In this document: positions 1-8,976 of the stretch, piece after piece
Numbering within the stretch: the stretch's first letter is position 1
Layout: every line of letters starts with the position of its first letter
DNA from: Dyella sp. M7H15-1
GTDB lineage: Bacteria; Pseudomonadota; Gammaproteobacteria; Xanthomonadales; Rhodanobacteraceae
Direction of reading: 5' to 3'
Assembly: GCF_004114615.1 (NCBI RefSeq)
Contig: NZ_CP035300.1
Span: 2,108,001 to 2,172,000, forward strand
Length of the DNA: 64,000 nucleotides
Notes under the pieces: model-generated
Seen by the model: the letters and a program-made list of their open reading frames with translations, nothing else
What the model was told of the DNA's origin: nothing
Database searches by the model: none
Made by a program: the position numbers and the translations under genes

Positions 1-1
1 T

Positions 2-499
2 GAAGCACCCGAAGATATCGCGCCGGAATCGCCGGAGCAGGCCATCCACCGTTTGCAACAAGAACTAGCGACTGACCCGAGCCGCCCTGAACTGAAGCTC
101 GACCTGGCGGTTGCCCTGGCGCAGGCGGGTCACGCTTCCGCCGCGGAAATCGAACTCAACGCCCTGCCCGCCAACCTCGCGACCGACTCCCGCGTGGTTC
201 GACTGCGCAGCCAGCTCGATTTGGTGCGTTCGCTAGAAGGCCAGCCTTCGCTCAAGATCTTGCAGCAGCGCGTGCATGCCAATCCGCAGGATTGGGAAGC
301 ACACGATCTGCTGGGCGTACGTCTGCTGCTAGGCAACGACCCCACCGCGGGCCTCGAACACTGGTTGCTGTTGCTGGAAAAAGCGCGCGACTGGAACGAG
401 GGGCAGGCGAAAAAGCGTTTGTTGGCCGCGTTCAATACGCTTGACGATGCCGAACTGGTTGGCCGCTATCGTCGCCGGATGGCCTCGCTGTTGTTCTGA
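2..499 (+). CDS. C-terminal part of CnoX/YbbN-like thioredoxin-TPR co-chaperone (5' truncated by window edge)
   Basis: The frame is open from base 2 and ends with TGA at 497-499, so only the last 165 or so residues are in view. They form helical TPR-like repeats and end with the family's typical finish: a WNEG segment near residue 138 and a final RRRMASLLF. In CnoX/YbbN an N-terminal thioredoxin fold, here off the window, precedes these repeats; the protein protects unfolded substrates from oxidation and hands them to GroEL and DnaK. Assignment rests on the C-terminal repeats and closing motif only; a generic TPR protein is the alternative. Confidence 0.7.
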   Translation, partial: EAPEDIAPESPEQAIHRLQQELATDPSRPELKLDLAVALAQAGHASAAEIELNALPANLATDSRVVRLRSQLDLVRSLEGQPSLKILQQRVHANPQDWEAHDLLGVRLLLGNDPTAGLEHWLLLLEKARDWNEGQAKKRLLAAFNTLDDAELVGRYRRRMASLLF

Positions 500-576
500 T
501 CATGGTTGGACCACTGAACATAAGTCGTGCAAGGCTGGAATTCTTTTTCGAACGGTCGCCGTGGTACAGCCTGCAC

Positions 577-598
577 GGGCAGGCACAGGGGCCTGCCC
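577..598. repeat. Short inverted repeat between convergent genes
   Basis: GGGCAGGC (577-584) and GCCTGCCC (591-598) form a GC-rich hairpin with a 6-base loop. It lies between two converging genes, so it could act as a two-way terminator, though no T-run follows it. It resembles the intergenic REP-like sequences common in xanthomonads (inference). Confidence 0.45.
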
Positions 599-608
599 CT
601 ACGACCCG

Positions 609-2249
609 TCATGCGGGCACCACCTCAAACGGCCGCATCATTTCATTCGCCTCGTGTTCCAACAGGTGGCAATGCCACACATACTTGCCCACGTAACCGT
701 CGAAGCGCACGATGATGCGTGTGATCATTCCCGGCCACGCCTGCGCCACATCTTTCCATCCCGCCTCTTCCGGCCCTGGCGGCTGCGCCGGACCGGTGTA
801 GCGAATGGTTTTCGATTCCAGCCATTCGCCCTGATCGAACGGCCGGCGATCCAGAATCTGGAAACGCACCAGATGCAGATGGATCGGATGCGTATCGTCG
901 GTGAGGTTGATAAAGCTCCAGGTTTCGGTGCTACCCAACACCGGCTTTTCGGTGACGGGTTCGTGCCAACGCTTGCCGTTGAGCAACATCATCATGGGTT
1001 CGGCGACGCAGTCGTCATATTCGTCCAGCGTCATCAAGCGCTGGTGGGTTGCCACGGATTCGGGCATGCGCGGCACGTCGCGTAGTACGGCCGGCACAAC
1101 ACTGGCGTCGCGCACACGACTGCTGCCGACGCGAAACTGCATGATCGGCAGCGCGTCGTTGATTAGCTCGACCTGTTGCCCGGCCATGGAAGAAAAATCG
1201 ATCACCAGATCGACGCGTTCGGCCGGCGCCACCAGCGTGCTTTTCTGCGTCACCGGCGCAGCAAGCAGTCCCTGGTCGCTGCCAATCTGCTGGAACGGCC
1301 GGCCACCCGCCAGTTTCAAATGGAAGAAGCGCGCGTTGGCGGCATTGAGCACGCGGAAGCGATAACGGCGCGGCTCGACATCGAGATACGGCAGCAGCGT
1401 ACCGTTGATCAGCATGGCATCGCCGAACACTTCCGACACCCATGGCGCTTGACTGTTGCCGGATACGGGGTAGTAAAGTTGCGCATCTCTGGTGAGCAGG
1501 CGATCGCTTAGCGTCAACGGAATCTCGTATTCGCCATGGGGCAGGCCCAGCGATTGCTCGTGATCGTCACGCAGGATCAAGTTACCGAACATACCTGCAT
1601 AGATATTCAGGCGATTGATGCCCATTGCGTGATCGTGATACCAAAGCGCGGCCGCATCCTGCTTGTTCGGATAGGTGTGCAGGCGCGACTGGCCTGGCAC
1701 ATACCAGTCGTCCGGATAACCATCGCTTTCCGTTTGCACGCGTGCACCATGCACGTGCACAATGGCGCGCACTTCGGGCTGGTCTTTCTCGGCGCCATGG
1801 ATGTTATGGTCGATGGGCAGGAAATGTCTGGTCGGCAACGCGTTGCGCCACTCGATGCGCATAGGCTTGCCACTTAGCGCCTCGATCGTCGGCCCCGGCA
1901 TGCTGCCGCCGTAGGTCCACACACGTGTCGACGGCAAATCGCGATGCAGGCGCTGCTCCGTTTCCTTCATGTCGACGCGTACCCGCTTGCCCTGATCGGC
2001 TCGCAACACCGGCGGCAAGGGCAAGCGATCCACAAACGGTTTCAGCTTGGTGGGATCGAGCAGCAACGGCACCTTGGCCTCGTCCGCCACCCTGTGCTTG
2101 CACAAGGCGCCGCCACCCATCTTCGGCCTCGACATGGACGGCATGTCGTGCGCCGGCATGCACATCGGCCAGGCGCTTGCACCCAAGCCGAGCATGGACC
2201 ATTTCAGAAAATCGCGACGGGAAGAAGACACGATGGATTTGTCTCTCAA
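609..2249 (-). CDS. Tat-exported multicopper oxidase, CotA/bilirubin-oxidase type
   Basis: A periplasmic laccase-like enzyme that oxidises phenolics, bilirubin-type substrates or metals while reducing O2 to water. The N-terminus has a twin-arginine signal (SRRDFLKW, about residues 10-17). Copper ligands are all visible: HVH (165-167), HDH (204-206), HPIHLH near residue 470, and WHCHLLEHEANEMM (525-538) joining types 1 and 3 with an axial Met. WYHDHAM, HPIHLHLV and the HE..MMRP ending resemble Bacillus CotA. The TTG start at 2249 directly follows the upstream gene's TGA; an in-frame GTG at 2231 with GAGAGA ahead of it is an equally good start and keeps the Tat motif. It forms an operon with the phosphoesterase. 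Confidence 0.9.
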   Translation of the reverse strand: MRDKSIVSSSRRDFLKWSMLGLGASAWPMCMPAHDMPSMSRPKMGGGALCKHRVADEAKVPLLLDPTKLKPFVDRLPLPPVLRADQGKRVRVDMKETEQRLHRDLPSTRVWTYGGSMPGPTIEALSGKPMRIEWRNALPTRHFLPIDHNIHGAEKDQPEVRAIVHVHGARVQTESDGYPDDWYVPGQSRLHTYPNKQDAAALWYHDHAMGINRLNIYAGMFGNLILRDDHEQSLGLPHGEYEIPLTLSDRLLTRDAQLYYPVSGNSQAPWVSEVFGDAMLINGTLLPYLDVEPRRYRFRVLNAANARFFHLKLAGGRPFQQIGSDQGLLAAPVTQKSTLVAPAERVDLVIDFSSMAGQQVELINDALPIMQFRVGSSRVRDASVVPAVLRDVPRMPESVATHQRLMTLDEYDDCVAEPMMMLLNGKRWHEPVTEKPVLGSTETWSFINLTDDTHPIHLHLVRFQILDRRPFDQGEWLESKTIRYTGPAQPPGPEEAGWKDVAQAWPGMITRIIVRFDGYVGKYVWHCHLLEHEANEMMRPFEVVPA

Positions 2250-3881
2250 TCAGTTGGGGACAACCGGCTCGCCCGTCTGCTCATTCAGGAACAGGCGGCG
2301 ATTGACCGGGAACGGCAGGTTGAAATCGAACATGCCATTGATCGAGCCGGACACGGCATCGAAGGAACCGCCGCCTAGGCGCTGGCGATCCAGCCAGTTG
2401 TCTTCGATGAAGCGGGTGATCGAGGTTTGATCGGTCAGTGTGTGGTCGACGTAGTTATGCCGTGCCCACGGCGAGATCACCAGCAACGGCAAGCGCGGAC
2501 CGAAGCCGCAGCGGCCTTGCACAGGCTGGCCGTTGCTGTTCACGCCCGGCAGCGTACCGTGACCATTGCAGATGCCCGAACCGTTCAATGCGTCCTGGCT
2601 GGTCTGCGAGGCATTAGCATGCGGGGCAGCCTGATGGTCGTACCAGCCGTCGGAGTCGTCATACGCGATCACCACGGCGGTATCGCGCCACTCCGGTTGC
2701 TTCTGCAGGAAGTTGATCACGGTGGTGACGAAGGTCTGTTCATCGAGCGGATCGGAATAACCCGCATGACCATCCTGATAGCCCGGCGCCTTCAGGAAGC
2801 TCACCGCTGGCATGTTGTGCGCCTGCACCGCCGCGTAGAAGTCGTTGATGTCGTACTGGTGGTTGGCCACATCACCGTGGTGACCGATCATCGCCACCGA
2901 CGTCGGACGCACGTGGTTCGGGTTGGCGGTGCTGGTGTAGTACTGGAACGGCTGGTGATGCGGAATGTAGTCCGCCTTCACCGTTTGCGTCACGGTCGAC
3001 AGCGTGCTGCGCTTGCAACCAGTCGTGTTGTTGGCATTGACCGTACTCAGATCGAAGCCACCTTCGAAGAAGCCCCAGGTGATGCCCTTGGCGTTGAGCA
3101 GGTCACCGATGTTCTTGCCACTGAAGTGCACCCGAGCGCCGCTGGAGGTGGAGCACACGTCATCGGTCGGGTCCGCATCGCTCAGCAGCGTATAGCCACC
3201 CTGGCCATCCGCCACGATATCGCCACCGGCGGCAATCTGGTCGACTACACCGTTGGTCTGACCAGAGATCAGATTGATCGCCCCCGGCGTGGACGGGCCA
3301 AACGTGCTGCCATAACTGTTGTCATTCAGCGCGAAATGCTGCGCATAGTTCCAATAGGCGGTAACGGTGTTGCCGTCGTAATAACCCATCACCTGGCCAT
3401 TGCCTTCTTCGTCCATGGGAGCACCCGGCAGGGTCTCGCCCGAACCGGTGTATTCCGGAAACAGGTCCATCGCGCCGTTATCGAAAGCCTGCTGTTCCGG
3501 CTGGTAATCATGATCCTGGTCGGCTGTCGCGGCCTGCGTGCGATCCAGGCGGAACGGATTGATCGCGCCCGTGCCATTGCCCGTGTTGGAAGCGTTCGAG
3601 TTGTTGCTTAGCAGTTGCGACGTCAGCCCGTTGACTCTGGGCGTGAACGGCGCGGGGTAGAAGGCCGGCTCGCCCGGCAGGTTCTGGGCGTACGGGTAGG
3701 TGCCAAAGTAATGATCGAAGGAAACGTTTTCCTGGAAGATCACCACCAGATGCTTGATCGGGGTGGCAGCGCGCACATAGCCATCGTGATGGAAATCGGC
3801 GGAATCGGGCCCCTGAGCAGAGGATGCAACAGACAGCGTAAGCAAACTTGCGGCAAGACAGACAGCAAGACGAGTGCGCAT
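2250..3881 (-). CDS. Secreted phosphoesterase (phospholipase C / acid phosphatase AcpA family)
   Basis: A 543-residue member of the alkaline-phosphatase-superfamily phosphoesterases, which hydrolyse phosphomonoesters or phospholipids outside the cytoplasm. The start ATG at 3881 was chosen because a GGAG lies 7 bases ahead and a clean signal peptide follows (cleaved near residue 22, after SVASSA); the longer open frame upstream has no such signal. The family's N-terminal metal-site region is seen as IFQENVSFDHYFG, and a later VIAYDDSDGWYDH supplies more metal ligands. Its TGA is followed at once by the multicopper oxidase start, so the two are probably translated together. Substrate cannot be told from sequence. 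Confidence 0.85.
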   Translation of the reverse strand: MRTRLAVCLAASLLTLSVASSAQGPDSADFHHDGYVRAATPIKHLVVIFQENVSFDHYFGTYPYAQNLPGEPAFYPAPFTPRVNGLTSQLLSNNSNASNTGNGTGAINPFRLDRTQAATADQDHDYQPEQQAFDNGAMDLFPEYTGSGETLPGAPMDEEGNGQVMGYYDGNTVTAYWNYAQHFALNDNSYGSTFGPSTPGAINLISGQTNGVVDQIAAGGDIVADGQGGYTLLSDADPTDDVCSTSSGARVHFSGKNIGDLLNAKGITWGFFEGGFDLSTVNANNTTGCKRSTLSTVTQTVKADYIPHHQPFQYYTSTANPNHVRPTSVAMIGHHGDVANHQYDINDFYAAVQAHNMPAVSFLKAPGYQDGHAGYSDPLDEQTFVTTVINFLQKQPEWRDTAVVIAYDDSDGWYDHQAAPHANASQTSQDALNGSGICNGHGTLPGVNSNGQPVQGRCGFGPRLPLLVISPWARHNYVDHTLTDQTSITRFIEDNWLDRQRLGGGSFDAVSGSINGMFDFNLPFPVNRRLFLNEQTGEPVVPN

Positions 3882-4242
3882 GGCAGTCTCCGGTGACGGT
3901 CGATGGGCACGCTCCCCTAAGCGTGATAACCCGCGAACATACGCAGCTCGAATGACAGCCTTGTAACAACCAGAAGACGAACATGCCTTCCGATGTAACG
4001 CCCGCCGCCAAAGCGCATCAAACGCAAAGGCTTGCTGCCGACACAAACACCTCATCAGTGCCAACCCCATGAAGACGTTGGCACAGCCCTACATCCACCC
4101 CTGACCTTTGACACTATGTCCTTCCATGACCTTTGACCTAGCGTGGAGGGTCATGGCCGGAATCGGGGAGTGTCCACAAGAACGGCCAGCATGACCGGAA
4201 GCCACTCGCGGGCGATCCACTAAACACACAAGAGGGATATCC
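3882..4242. promoter_or_regulatory. Divergent intergenic region with repeated TGACCTTTGAC and a dyad
   Basis: This 361-base gap separates the divergent phosphoesterase and peptidase genes. TGACCTTTGAC occurs twice, at 4102-4112 and 4127-4137, about 2.4 helical turns apart. CCATGAC (4124-4130) also pairs with GTCATGG (4150-4156). Such direct plus inverted repeats are what an activator or repressor site looks like, but no known consensus matches. Otherwise nothing coding is seen. Confidence 0.3.
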
Positions 4243-6369
4243 ATGACCTACAAGCATTTGAAGCCGCTATTGCTCGCCGCGAGCGTCACGTTCGCCCTGG
4301 CCGCGTGCGGCAAGCAGGAACAGACGCCAGCACCAGCCCCGGCACCTGCCGCCAGCGCACCGGCTGCCGCCACCACAGCCAGTGCTGTCGCCAAGCCGAC
4401 CAGCATTTTCGACGTGAGCGAACTGGACAGCAGCATCAATGCCTGTCAAGACTTCAATGGCTTCGTGAATGCCAAGTGGATCGCCGCCAACCCGATTCCG
4501 AATGACCGCACGAGCTGGGGCGCCTTCAACGAACTGGCCGAGAAAAGCCTGAACATTCAGCACGACATCGCCGAAGCGGCCGCCAAGGACGCCGCGCAGG
4601 CCAAGCCGGGTTCGATCGAGCAGAAGATCGGTTGGTTGTACCAAGCTGGCATGGATCAGGACACCATCAACAAGCTTGGTTACGACCCGATTAAACCGAA
4701 GCTGGATCAGATCGCCGCGCTGAAGACGCCGGCCGACATCGCCAAGTTCATCACCGACCGCTTCGCCGATGGCGATCAGCAAGTGTTCCAGTTCGGCTCC
4801 GGCGCCGATTTCAAGGATGCCAAGCTGCAGATCGGCTTTGCCAACCAGAACGGCCTGGGCCTGCCCACACGCGACTACTACACCGATCCCAAGCAGGCGG
4901 GACTGCGCGACGCGTACAAGGCCTATATCGCCAAGTCGCTGGAATTGGCCGGCGTGGCCGAGGCCGATGCAAAGCAGCAGGCCGACGAGGTGCTGGCCTT
5001 CGAAACCCAGCTCGCCAAGGCTTCGCTCTCGCCCACCGAGATGCGCGACCTGGACAACCAGTATCACTTCATCACCGTCGACGCCGCCGACAAGATCACT
5101 CCACACTTCCATTGGCAGGAATTCTTCAAGGCGCAAGGCCTGACCATCGACAAGGGCTTCTCGCTGTCGCAGCCGAAGTTCTTCGCCGAATTCGACAAGC
5201 TGCTGGCCACCGCGCCGATCTCGCAGTGGCAGGCCTACCTGCGCTTCCACGCGATTGACGACGCCTCGCCCTACCTCAGCACCGTCTTCCAGGACAATCA
5301 CTTCGATTTCTACGGCAAGACGCTCTCTGGCCAGCCGGAACAGAAGCCGCTGTGGAAGCGCGTGCTGGGCGCCGTGAACGGATCAATGGGCGAAGCGCTG
5401 GGTCAGCTCTACGTCGCCAAGGAATTCACGCCTGACGCGAAGGAGCATGCGCAGGAACTCGTCACGAATGTGCGTGAGGCATTGAAGAACCGCATCGCGC
5501 ATCTGGACTGGATGAGCGAGGAGACCAAGCAGAAGGCCATCGACAAGTGGAACAAGTTCCTGCCCAAGATCGGCTATCCCGACCATTGGCGTAGCTGGGA
5601 TGGCCTGGACATCAAGCAAGGTGACTACTACGGCGACGTGCTGGCTGCCGCCAAGTTTAACTACCAGTACGACATCGACCATATCGGCAAGCCGACCGAC
5701 CGCACCGAATGGGGCATGACCCCGCAGACGGTTAACGCCTATTACGACCCGAGCACCAACACGATCAACTTCCCGGCCGCGATCCTTCAGCCACCGTTCT
5801 TCTATGCCAATGGCGATGACGCGATCAACTACGGCGGCATCGGTGCGGTGATCGGCCACGAATCCAGCCACGGCTTCGACGACCAGGGCGCGCAGTTCGA
5901 CGGTGACGGCAACAAGGCCGACTGGTGGAGCGCGAAAGACAAGGCGCAGTTCAAGGACCGTACCGGCAAGCTGGTCGCGCAGTTCAACACCTATGCACCG
6001 CTGAAGGACAAGCCGGACTTGCACGTCAACGGCCAACTCACCCTAGGCGAAAACATCGCCGACCTCGGCGGCCTGAACGTGGCTTACGACGCACTGCAGG
6101 AAGCACTGAAGAAGAACCCGACCGAAGCGCAGGAGAAGATCGACGGCTACACCCAGGATCAGCGCTACTTCCTGAGTTGGGCCCGCGTGTGGCGCAACAA
6201 CATCCGCGAGAAGCAGGCCGAGCTGTACCTCAACATCGACCCGCACGCTCCCGCCAAGCTGCGCGCGATCGGTGCGCCGTCGAACATGACAGCCTTCGCC
6301 GAAGCGTTCCAGTGTAAAGCCGGCGATCCGATGGTTCGCGACGACGACAAGCAGGTGAAGATTTGGTAA
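4243..6369 (+). CDS. M13 family zinc metallopeptidase, lipoprotein (PepO/neprilysin-like)
   Basis: A 708-residue zinc oligopeptidase. The N-terminus is a lipoprotein signal with a LAAC lipobox (Cys about residue 22) followed by an Ala/Pro-rich linker, so it is probably anchored in an envelope membrane facing the periplasm. The gluzincin motif HESSH (539-543) gives two zinc His and the catalytic Glu; the third ligand lies in ENIADLGG (Glu about 603). A NAYY-like substrate-binding stretch precedes the zinc motif as usual. An AGAGGG ribosome site precedes the ATG by about 6 bases. It is a single-gene unit closed by a strong terminator. Confidence 0.93.
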   Translation: MTYKHLKPLLLAASVTFALAACGKQEQTPAPAPAPAASAPAAATTASAVAKPTSIFDVSELDSSINACQDFNGFVNAKWIAANPIPNDRTSWGAFNELAEKSLNIQHDIAEAAAKDAAQAKPGSIEQKIGWLYQAGMDQDTINKLGYDPIKPKLDQIAALKTPADIAKFITDRFADGDQQVFQFGSGADFKDAKLQIGFANQNGLGLPTRDYYTDPKQAGLRDAYKAYIAKSLELAGVAEADAKQQADEVLAFETQLAKASLSPTEMRDLDNQYHFITVDAADKITPHFHWQEFFKAQGLTIDKGFSLSQPKFFAEFDKLLATAPISQWQAYLRFHAIDDASPYLSTVFQDNHFDFYGKTLSGQPEQKPLWKRVLGAVNGSMGEALGQLYVAKEFTPDAKEHAQELVTNVREALKNRIAHLDWMSEETKQKAIDKWNKFLPKIGYPDHWRSWDGLDIKQGDYYGDVLAAAKFNYQYDIDHIGKPTDRTEWGMTPQTVNAYYDPSTNTINFPAAILQPPFFYANGDDAINYGGIGAVIGHESSHGFDDQGAQFDGDGNKADWWSAKDKAQFKDRTGKLVAQFNTYAPLKDKPDLHVNGQLTLGENIADLGGLNVAYDALQEALKKNPTEAQEKIDGYTQDQRYFLSWARVWRNNIREKQAELYLNIDPHAPAKLRAIGAPSNMTAFAEAFQCKAGDPMVRDDDKQVKIW

Positions 6370-6415
6370 TCGATCGACACATCGCAACTTGAAAGCGTTG
6401 CGACATACAAAACCT

Positions 6416-6450
6416 AAAGGCCCAGCATGCCCATGCTGGGCCTTTCTTTT
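6416..6450 (+). terminator. Rho-independent terminator after M13 peptidase
   Basis: A perfect 13-bp stem (AAAGGCCCAGCAT pairing with ATGCTGGGCCTTT) with a 4-base loop is followed by CTTTT. It begins 46 bases after the stop codon. Confidence 0.9.
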
Positions 6451-6518
6451 GCGAGGCGTATCGCAAATTCCCCACGCGAAAAGCTGCCCATCCGCTTCAC
6501 AACCTCGTAACAAGATGT

Positions 6519-6541
6519 GATAATAAAAACGATTCGCATTT
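6519..6541 (+). promoter_or_regulatory. Probable Fur box upstream of TonB receptor
   Basis: The stretch GATAATAAAAACGATTCGCA and the bases just after it read on the reverse strand as AATGCGAATCG then an A/T-rich half, close to the xanthomonad and pseudomonad Fur-box pattern (AATGMGAATC...). It lies about 130 bases before a siderophore receptor, which would be repressed by Fe-loaded Fur. Confidence 0.6.
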
Positions 6542-6667
6542 ACTGAACTCGAAATAGGGGCAGCAAGCGGGATTGAGGCGCCGCCGCGGAGCACCGCTCC
6601 AGCAGCGCACTTAAGCAAGCCAACCACCTGTTCGGTATCACTTTTTCCTTTTGCTGACTTGGTTACC

Positions 6668-8872
6668 ATGCCCGCTAACTTCCGCATCTCTCCCCTGCAC
6701 GCCGCCCTGCTGGTTGCCCTGACCCTTCCCGCCGCCGCGCATGCGCAATCCGTCACTTCCGTCGATACCTCCAGCACCCCGCAAGCCACGCAAAACACAA
6801 ACTCCCAGAACACCCTCAAAAAGCCCCAAACCCTGGGCTCGGTGCACGTCACCGGCAGCATCGTCAGCAACGACTATGACACCGACACGTCCACCGTCGG
6901 CGCGAAGATGCCGACGTCACTGCGCGACATTCCGCAGTCCGTCGTGGTGGTGAACCGCGATCTGCTCGATGCACAGGGTGCTACCTCGCTGCAGGATGCG
7001 CTACACAACGTGCCCGGCATCACCATCGGCGGTGCGGAAGGTGGCCAGATCGGCAACAACATCAACCTGCGCGGCTTTACGGCGCGCACCGATATCTATC
7101 TGGATGGCTTCCGCGATCCGGGCCAGTACTACCGCGATGTGTTCGACCTGAATGCTGTCGAAGTGCTCAAGGGCCCGTCGTCCATGTTGTTCGGTCGTGG
7201 CTCCACGGGCGGCGTGATCAATCAGGTCACCAAAGAGCCGGAGCTGAAGTCCTTCGGTCAAGTGACCGCCACCGCCGGCAGCAGCGATCGCTATCGCGCT
7301 ACGGCCGATTTCAACCAGCCACTTTCCGACACCGCTGCCGTACGCGTGAATATCTACGGTCAGGACATGCACACTACACGCGATGTGCAAAAAAACCAGG
7401 ATGCTGGCATCGCCCCTTCGGTGCGCTTGGGTATCGGCACGCCCACGCAGATCACGCTATCGGCCTTGATCCAGCGCAACCACGACATGCCTGATTACGG
7501 TTTGCCGCCTATTAACGGCCGGCCGGCCGACGTGAGCTACAAGAACTGGTACGGCCTTACCGACGATCGCACCAACCAGAGCGTCAACGAATTCAACGGC
7601 CGCCTGGAGCATGCCTTCTCGGACAACGTGAAGCTGCGCACGCAGTTGATGTACAGCCACTACACCACCGATGCGCGCGAAACTGCTGCAAACAGTGTGG
7701 TGACCACCACCGGAGTGATACTCAACAAGACCCTGGGCAATCCCACCCCCCTGCCGCTGCAGGATCTGTATGTGCAGCTCGCCAGTCACGATCGCGTGAT
7801 CCACGACAAGATCCTCGACAGCCAGACTGACCTCTCCACCCAGTTCGACACCGGCAGCCTGCAACACACGCTGATCACCGGCGTGGAATTGGCGCGCGAA
7901 ACCTACAACAACCAGGGCTACACGCGTAACGGCCTGCCCTTGCTCTCACTGTTGAATCCGGTGCAGGAGTCGACACCTTCCAACGTCACCACCACGCTGG
8001 GCAATTACGCCCAATCCGTGGCTAAAACGGCAGCGATCTACGCCAACGATACGATCAAGTTCAACGATCAATGGATGGTCGTAGCCGGCGTGCGTCGCGA
8101 TGAATTCGATGCACATATCCGCAACACCATCTCCCTGCCCGGCTACGCACAACAAACGGTGTACTTCACCAGCGTGCGCGGCGGCCTGATCTATCAGCCG
8201 GATGAAAAGCAGTCGTACTACGTGTCGTATGGCACGTCATTCGATCCCTCATTGGAACAACTCACTCTGACCAACGGCACACAGAATCTGCAGCCCGAGA
8301 AAAACCGTTCCTACGAAATCGGCGGCAAGTGGAACCTGATGGACGACGCGCTGGCCATCAACGCTGCGCTCTACCATCTTGAGCAGACCAACGCTCGCAC
8401 GCAGACATCCTCCGGCGAATACACACTGGACGGCAACATCCGTGTGCGCGGCGCGGAGTTTGGCATGGTCGGCCACCTGACCAAAAACTGGCAAATCTTC
8501 TCCGGCTACAGCTATATGGATGGCAAGATCGTGAAAGCGCTGGACGGCACGCAGGGCAACATACCCGCCAATACCCCACGCAACACCTTCACCACCTGGA
8601 CCACCTACACCTTCGCCGAACACTGGGAAGCCGGCGGCGGCCCCACCTACATGTCGCAACGGTATGCCGCGAATACCAACAAGGTGAGCGTAGGTGGCTA
8701 TACCCGCTGGGATGCCACCGTGGCCTACCATCAACCCAGCTACGACATCCGCCTCAATGTGCTCAACCTGACCAACAAGCGTTACTTCGACGCCTTGATC
8801 CCGTCCGATGGCGGCCGTTCGGTGCCGGGTATCGGACGCACGGAAATGGTCACGTTTACCTATAAGTTCTAA
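6668..8872 (+). CDS. TonB-dependent siderophore receptor (Fiu/PiuA-like)
   Basis: A 734-residue outer-membrane receptor for ferric siderophores, driven by TonB-ExbBD. After a signal peptide (cleaved near AAAHAQ) comes the plug domain (about 50-200), with SLRDIPQSVVVV as the start of the plug fold and LQDALHNVPGI, INLRGF and VLKGPSS typical of catecholate receptors. A 22-strand barrel follows and ends in the outer-membrane signature phenylalanine (TFTYKF). ATG 6668 was preferred over TTG 6659. The Fur box upstream and the PiuC gene downstream support an iron role, matching piuA-piuC or fiu-ybiX pairs in other proteobacteria. Confidence 0.92.
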   Translation: MPANFRISPLHAALLVALTLPAAAHAQSVTSVDTSSTPQATQNTNSQNTLKKPQTLGSVHVTGSIVSNDYDTDTSTVGAKMPTSLRDIPQSVVVVNRDLLDAQGATSLQDALHNVPGITIGGAEGGQIGNNINLRGFTARTDIYLDGFRDPGQYYRDVFDLNAVEVLKGPSSMLFGRGSTGGVINQVTKEPELKSFGQVTATAGSSDRYRATADFNQPLSDTAAVRVNIYGQDMHTTRDVQKNQDAGIAPSVRLGIGTPTQITLSALIQRNHDMPDYGLPPINGRPADVSYKNWYGLTDDRTNQSVNEFNGRLEHAFSDNVKLRTQLMYSHYTTDARETAANSVVTTTGVILNKTLGNPTPLPLQDLYVQLASHDRVIHDKILDSQTDLSTQFDTGSLQHTLITGVELARETYNNQGYTRNGLPLLSLLNPVQESTPSNVTTTLGNYAQSVAKTAAIYANDTIKFNDQWMVVAGVRRDEFDAHIRNTISLPGYAQQTVYFTSVRGGLIYQPDEKQSYYVSYGTSFDPSLEQLTLTNGTQNLQPEKNRSYEIGGKWNLMDDALAINAALYHLEQTNARTQTSSGEYTLDGNIRVRGAEFGMVGHLTKNWQIFSGYSYMDGKIVKALDGTQGNIPANTPRNTFTTWTTYTFAEHWEAGGGPTYMSQRYAANTNKVSVGGYTRWDATVAYHQPSYDIRLNVLNLTNKRYFDALIPSDGGRSVPGIGRTEMVTFTYKF

Positions 8873-8887
8873 AGTTGCTCCACCGTC

Positions 8888-8932
8888 GCCCCGGCACAGG
8901 CCGGGGCCCAGCGTCTTTTTTCATAAAGACGC
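8888..8932. repeat. Two tandem hairpins between TonB receptor and PiuC genes
   Basis: GCCCCGGC (8888-8895) pairs with GCCGGGGC (8900-8907), then GCGTCTTT (8911-8918) pairs with AAAGACGC (8925-8932). The sequence resembles a dispersed xanthomonad intergenic repeat. Lying inside a likely operon, it may dampen read-through into or stabilise one part of the message (inference). Confidence 0.5.
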
Positions 8933-8976
8933 AGAGCCTTGCACGATGACGCCTGAAAACCATGTGAGACCTTTGC

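Noticed and set aside
3882-4070. 63-codon N-terminal extension of the phosphoesterase
   Set aside because: It would bury the signal peptide and lacks a ribosome site; ATG 3881 has GGAG and begins the signal sequence.
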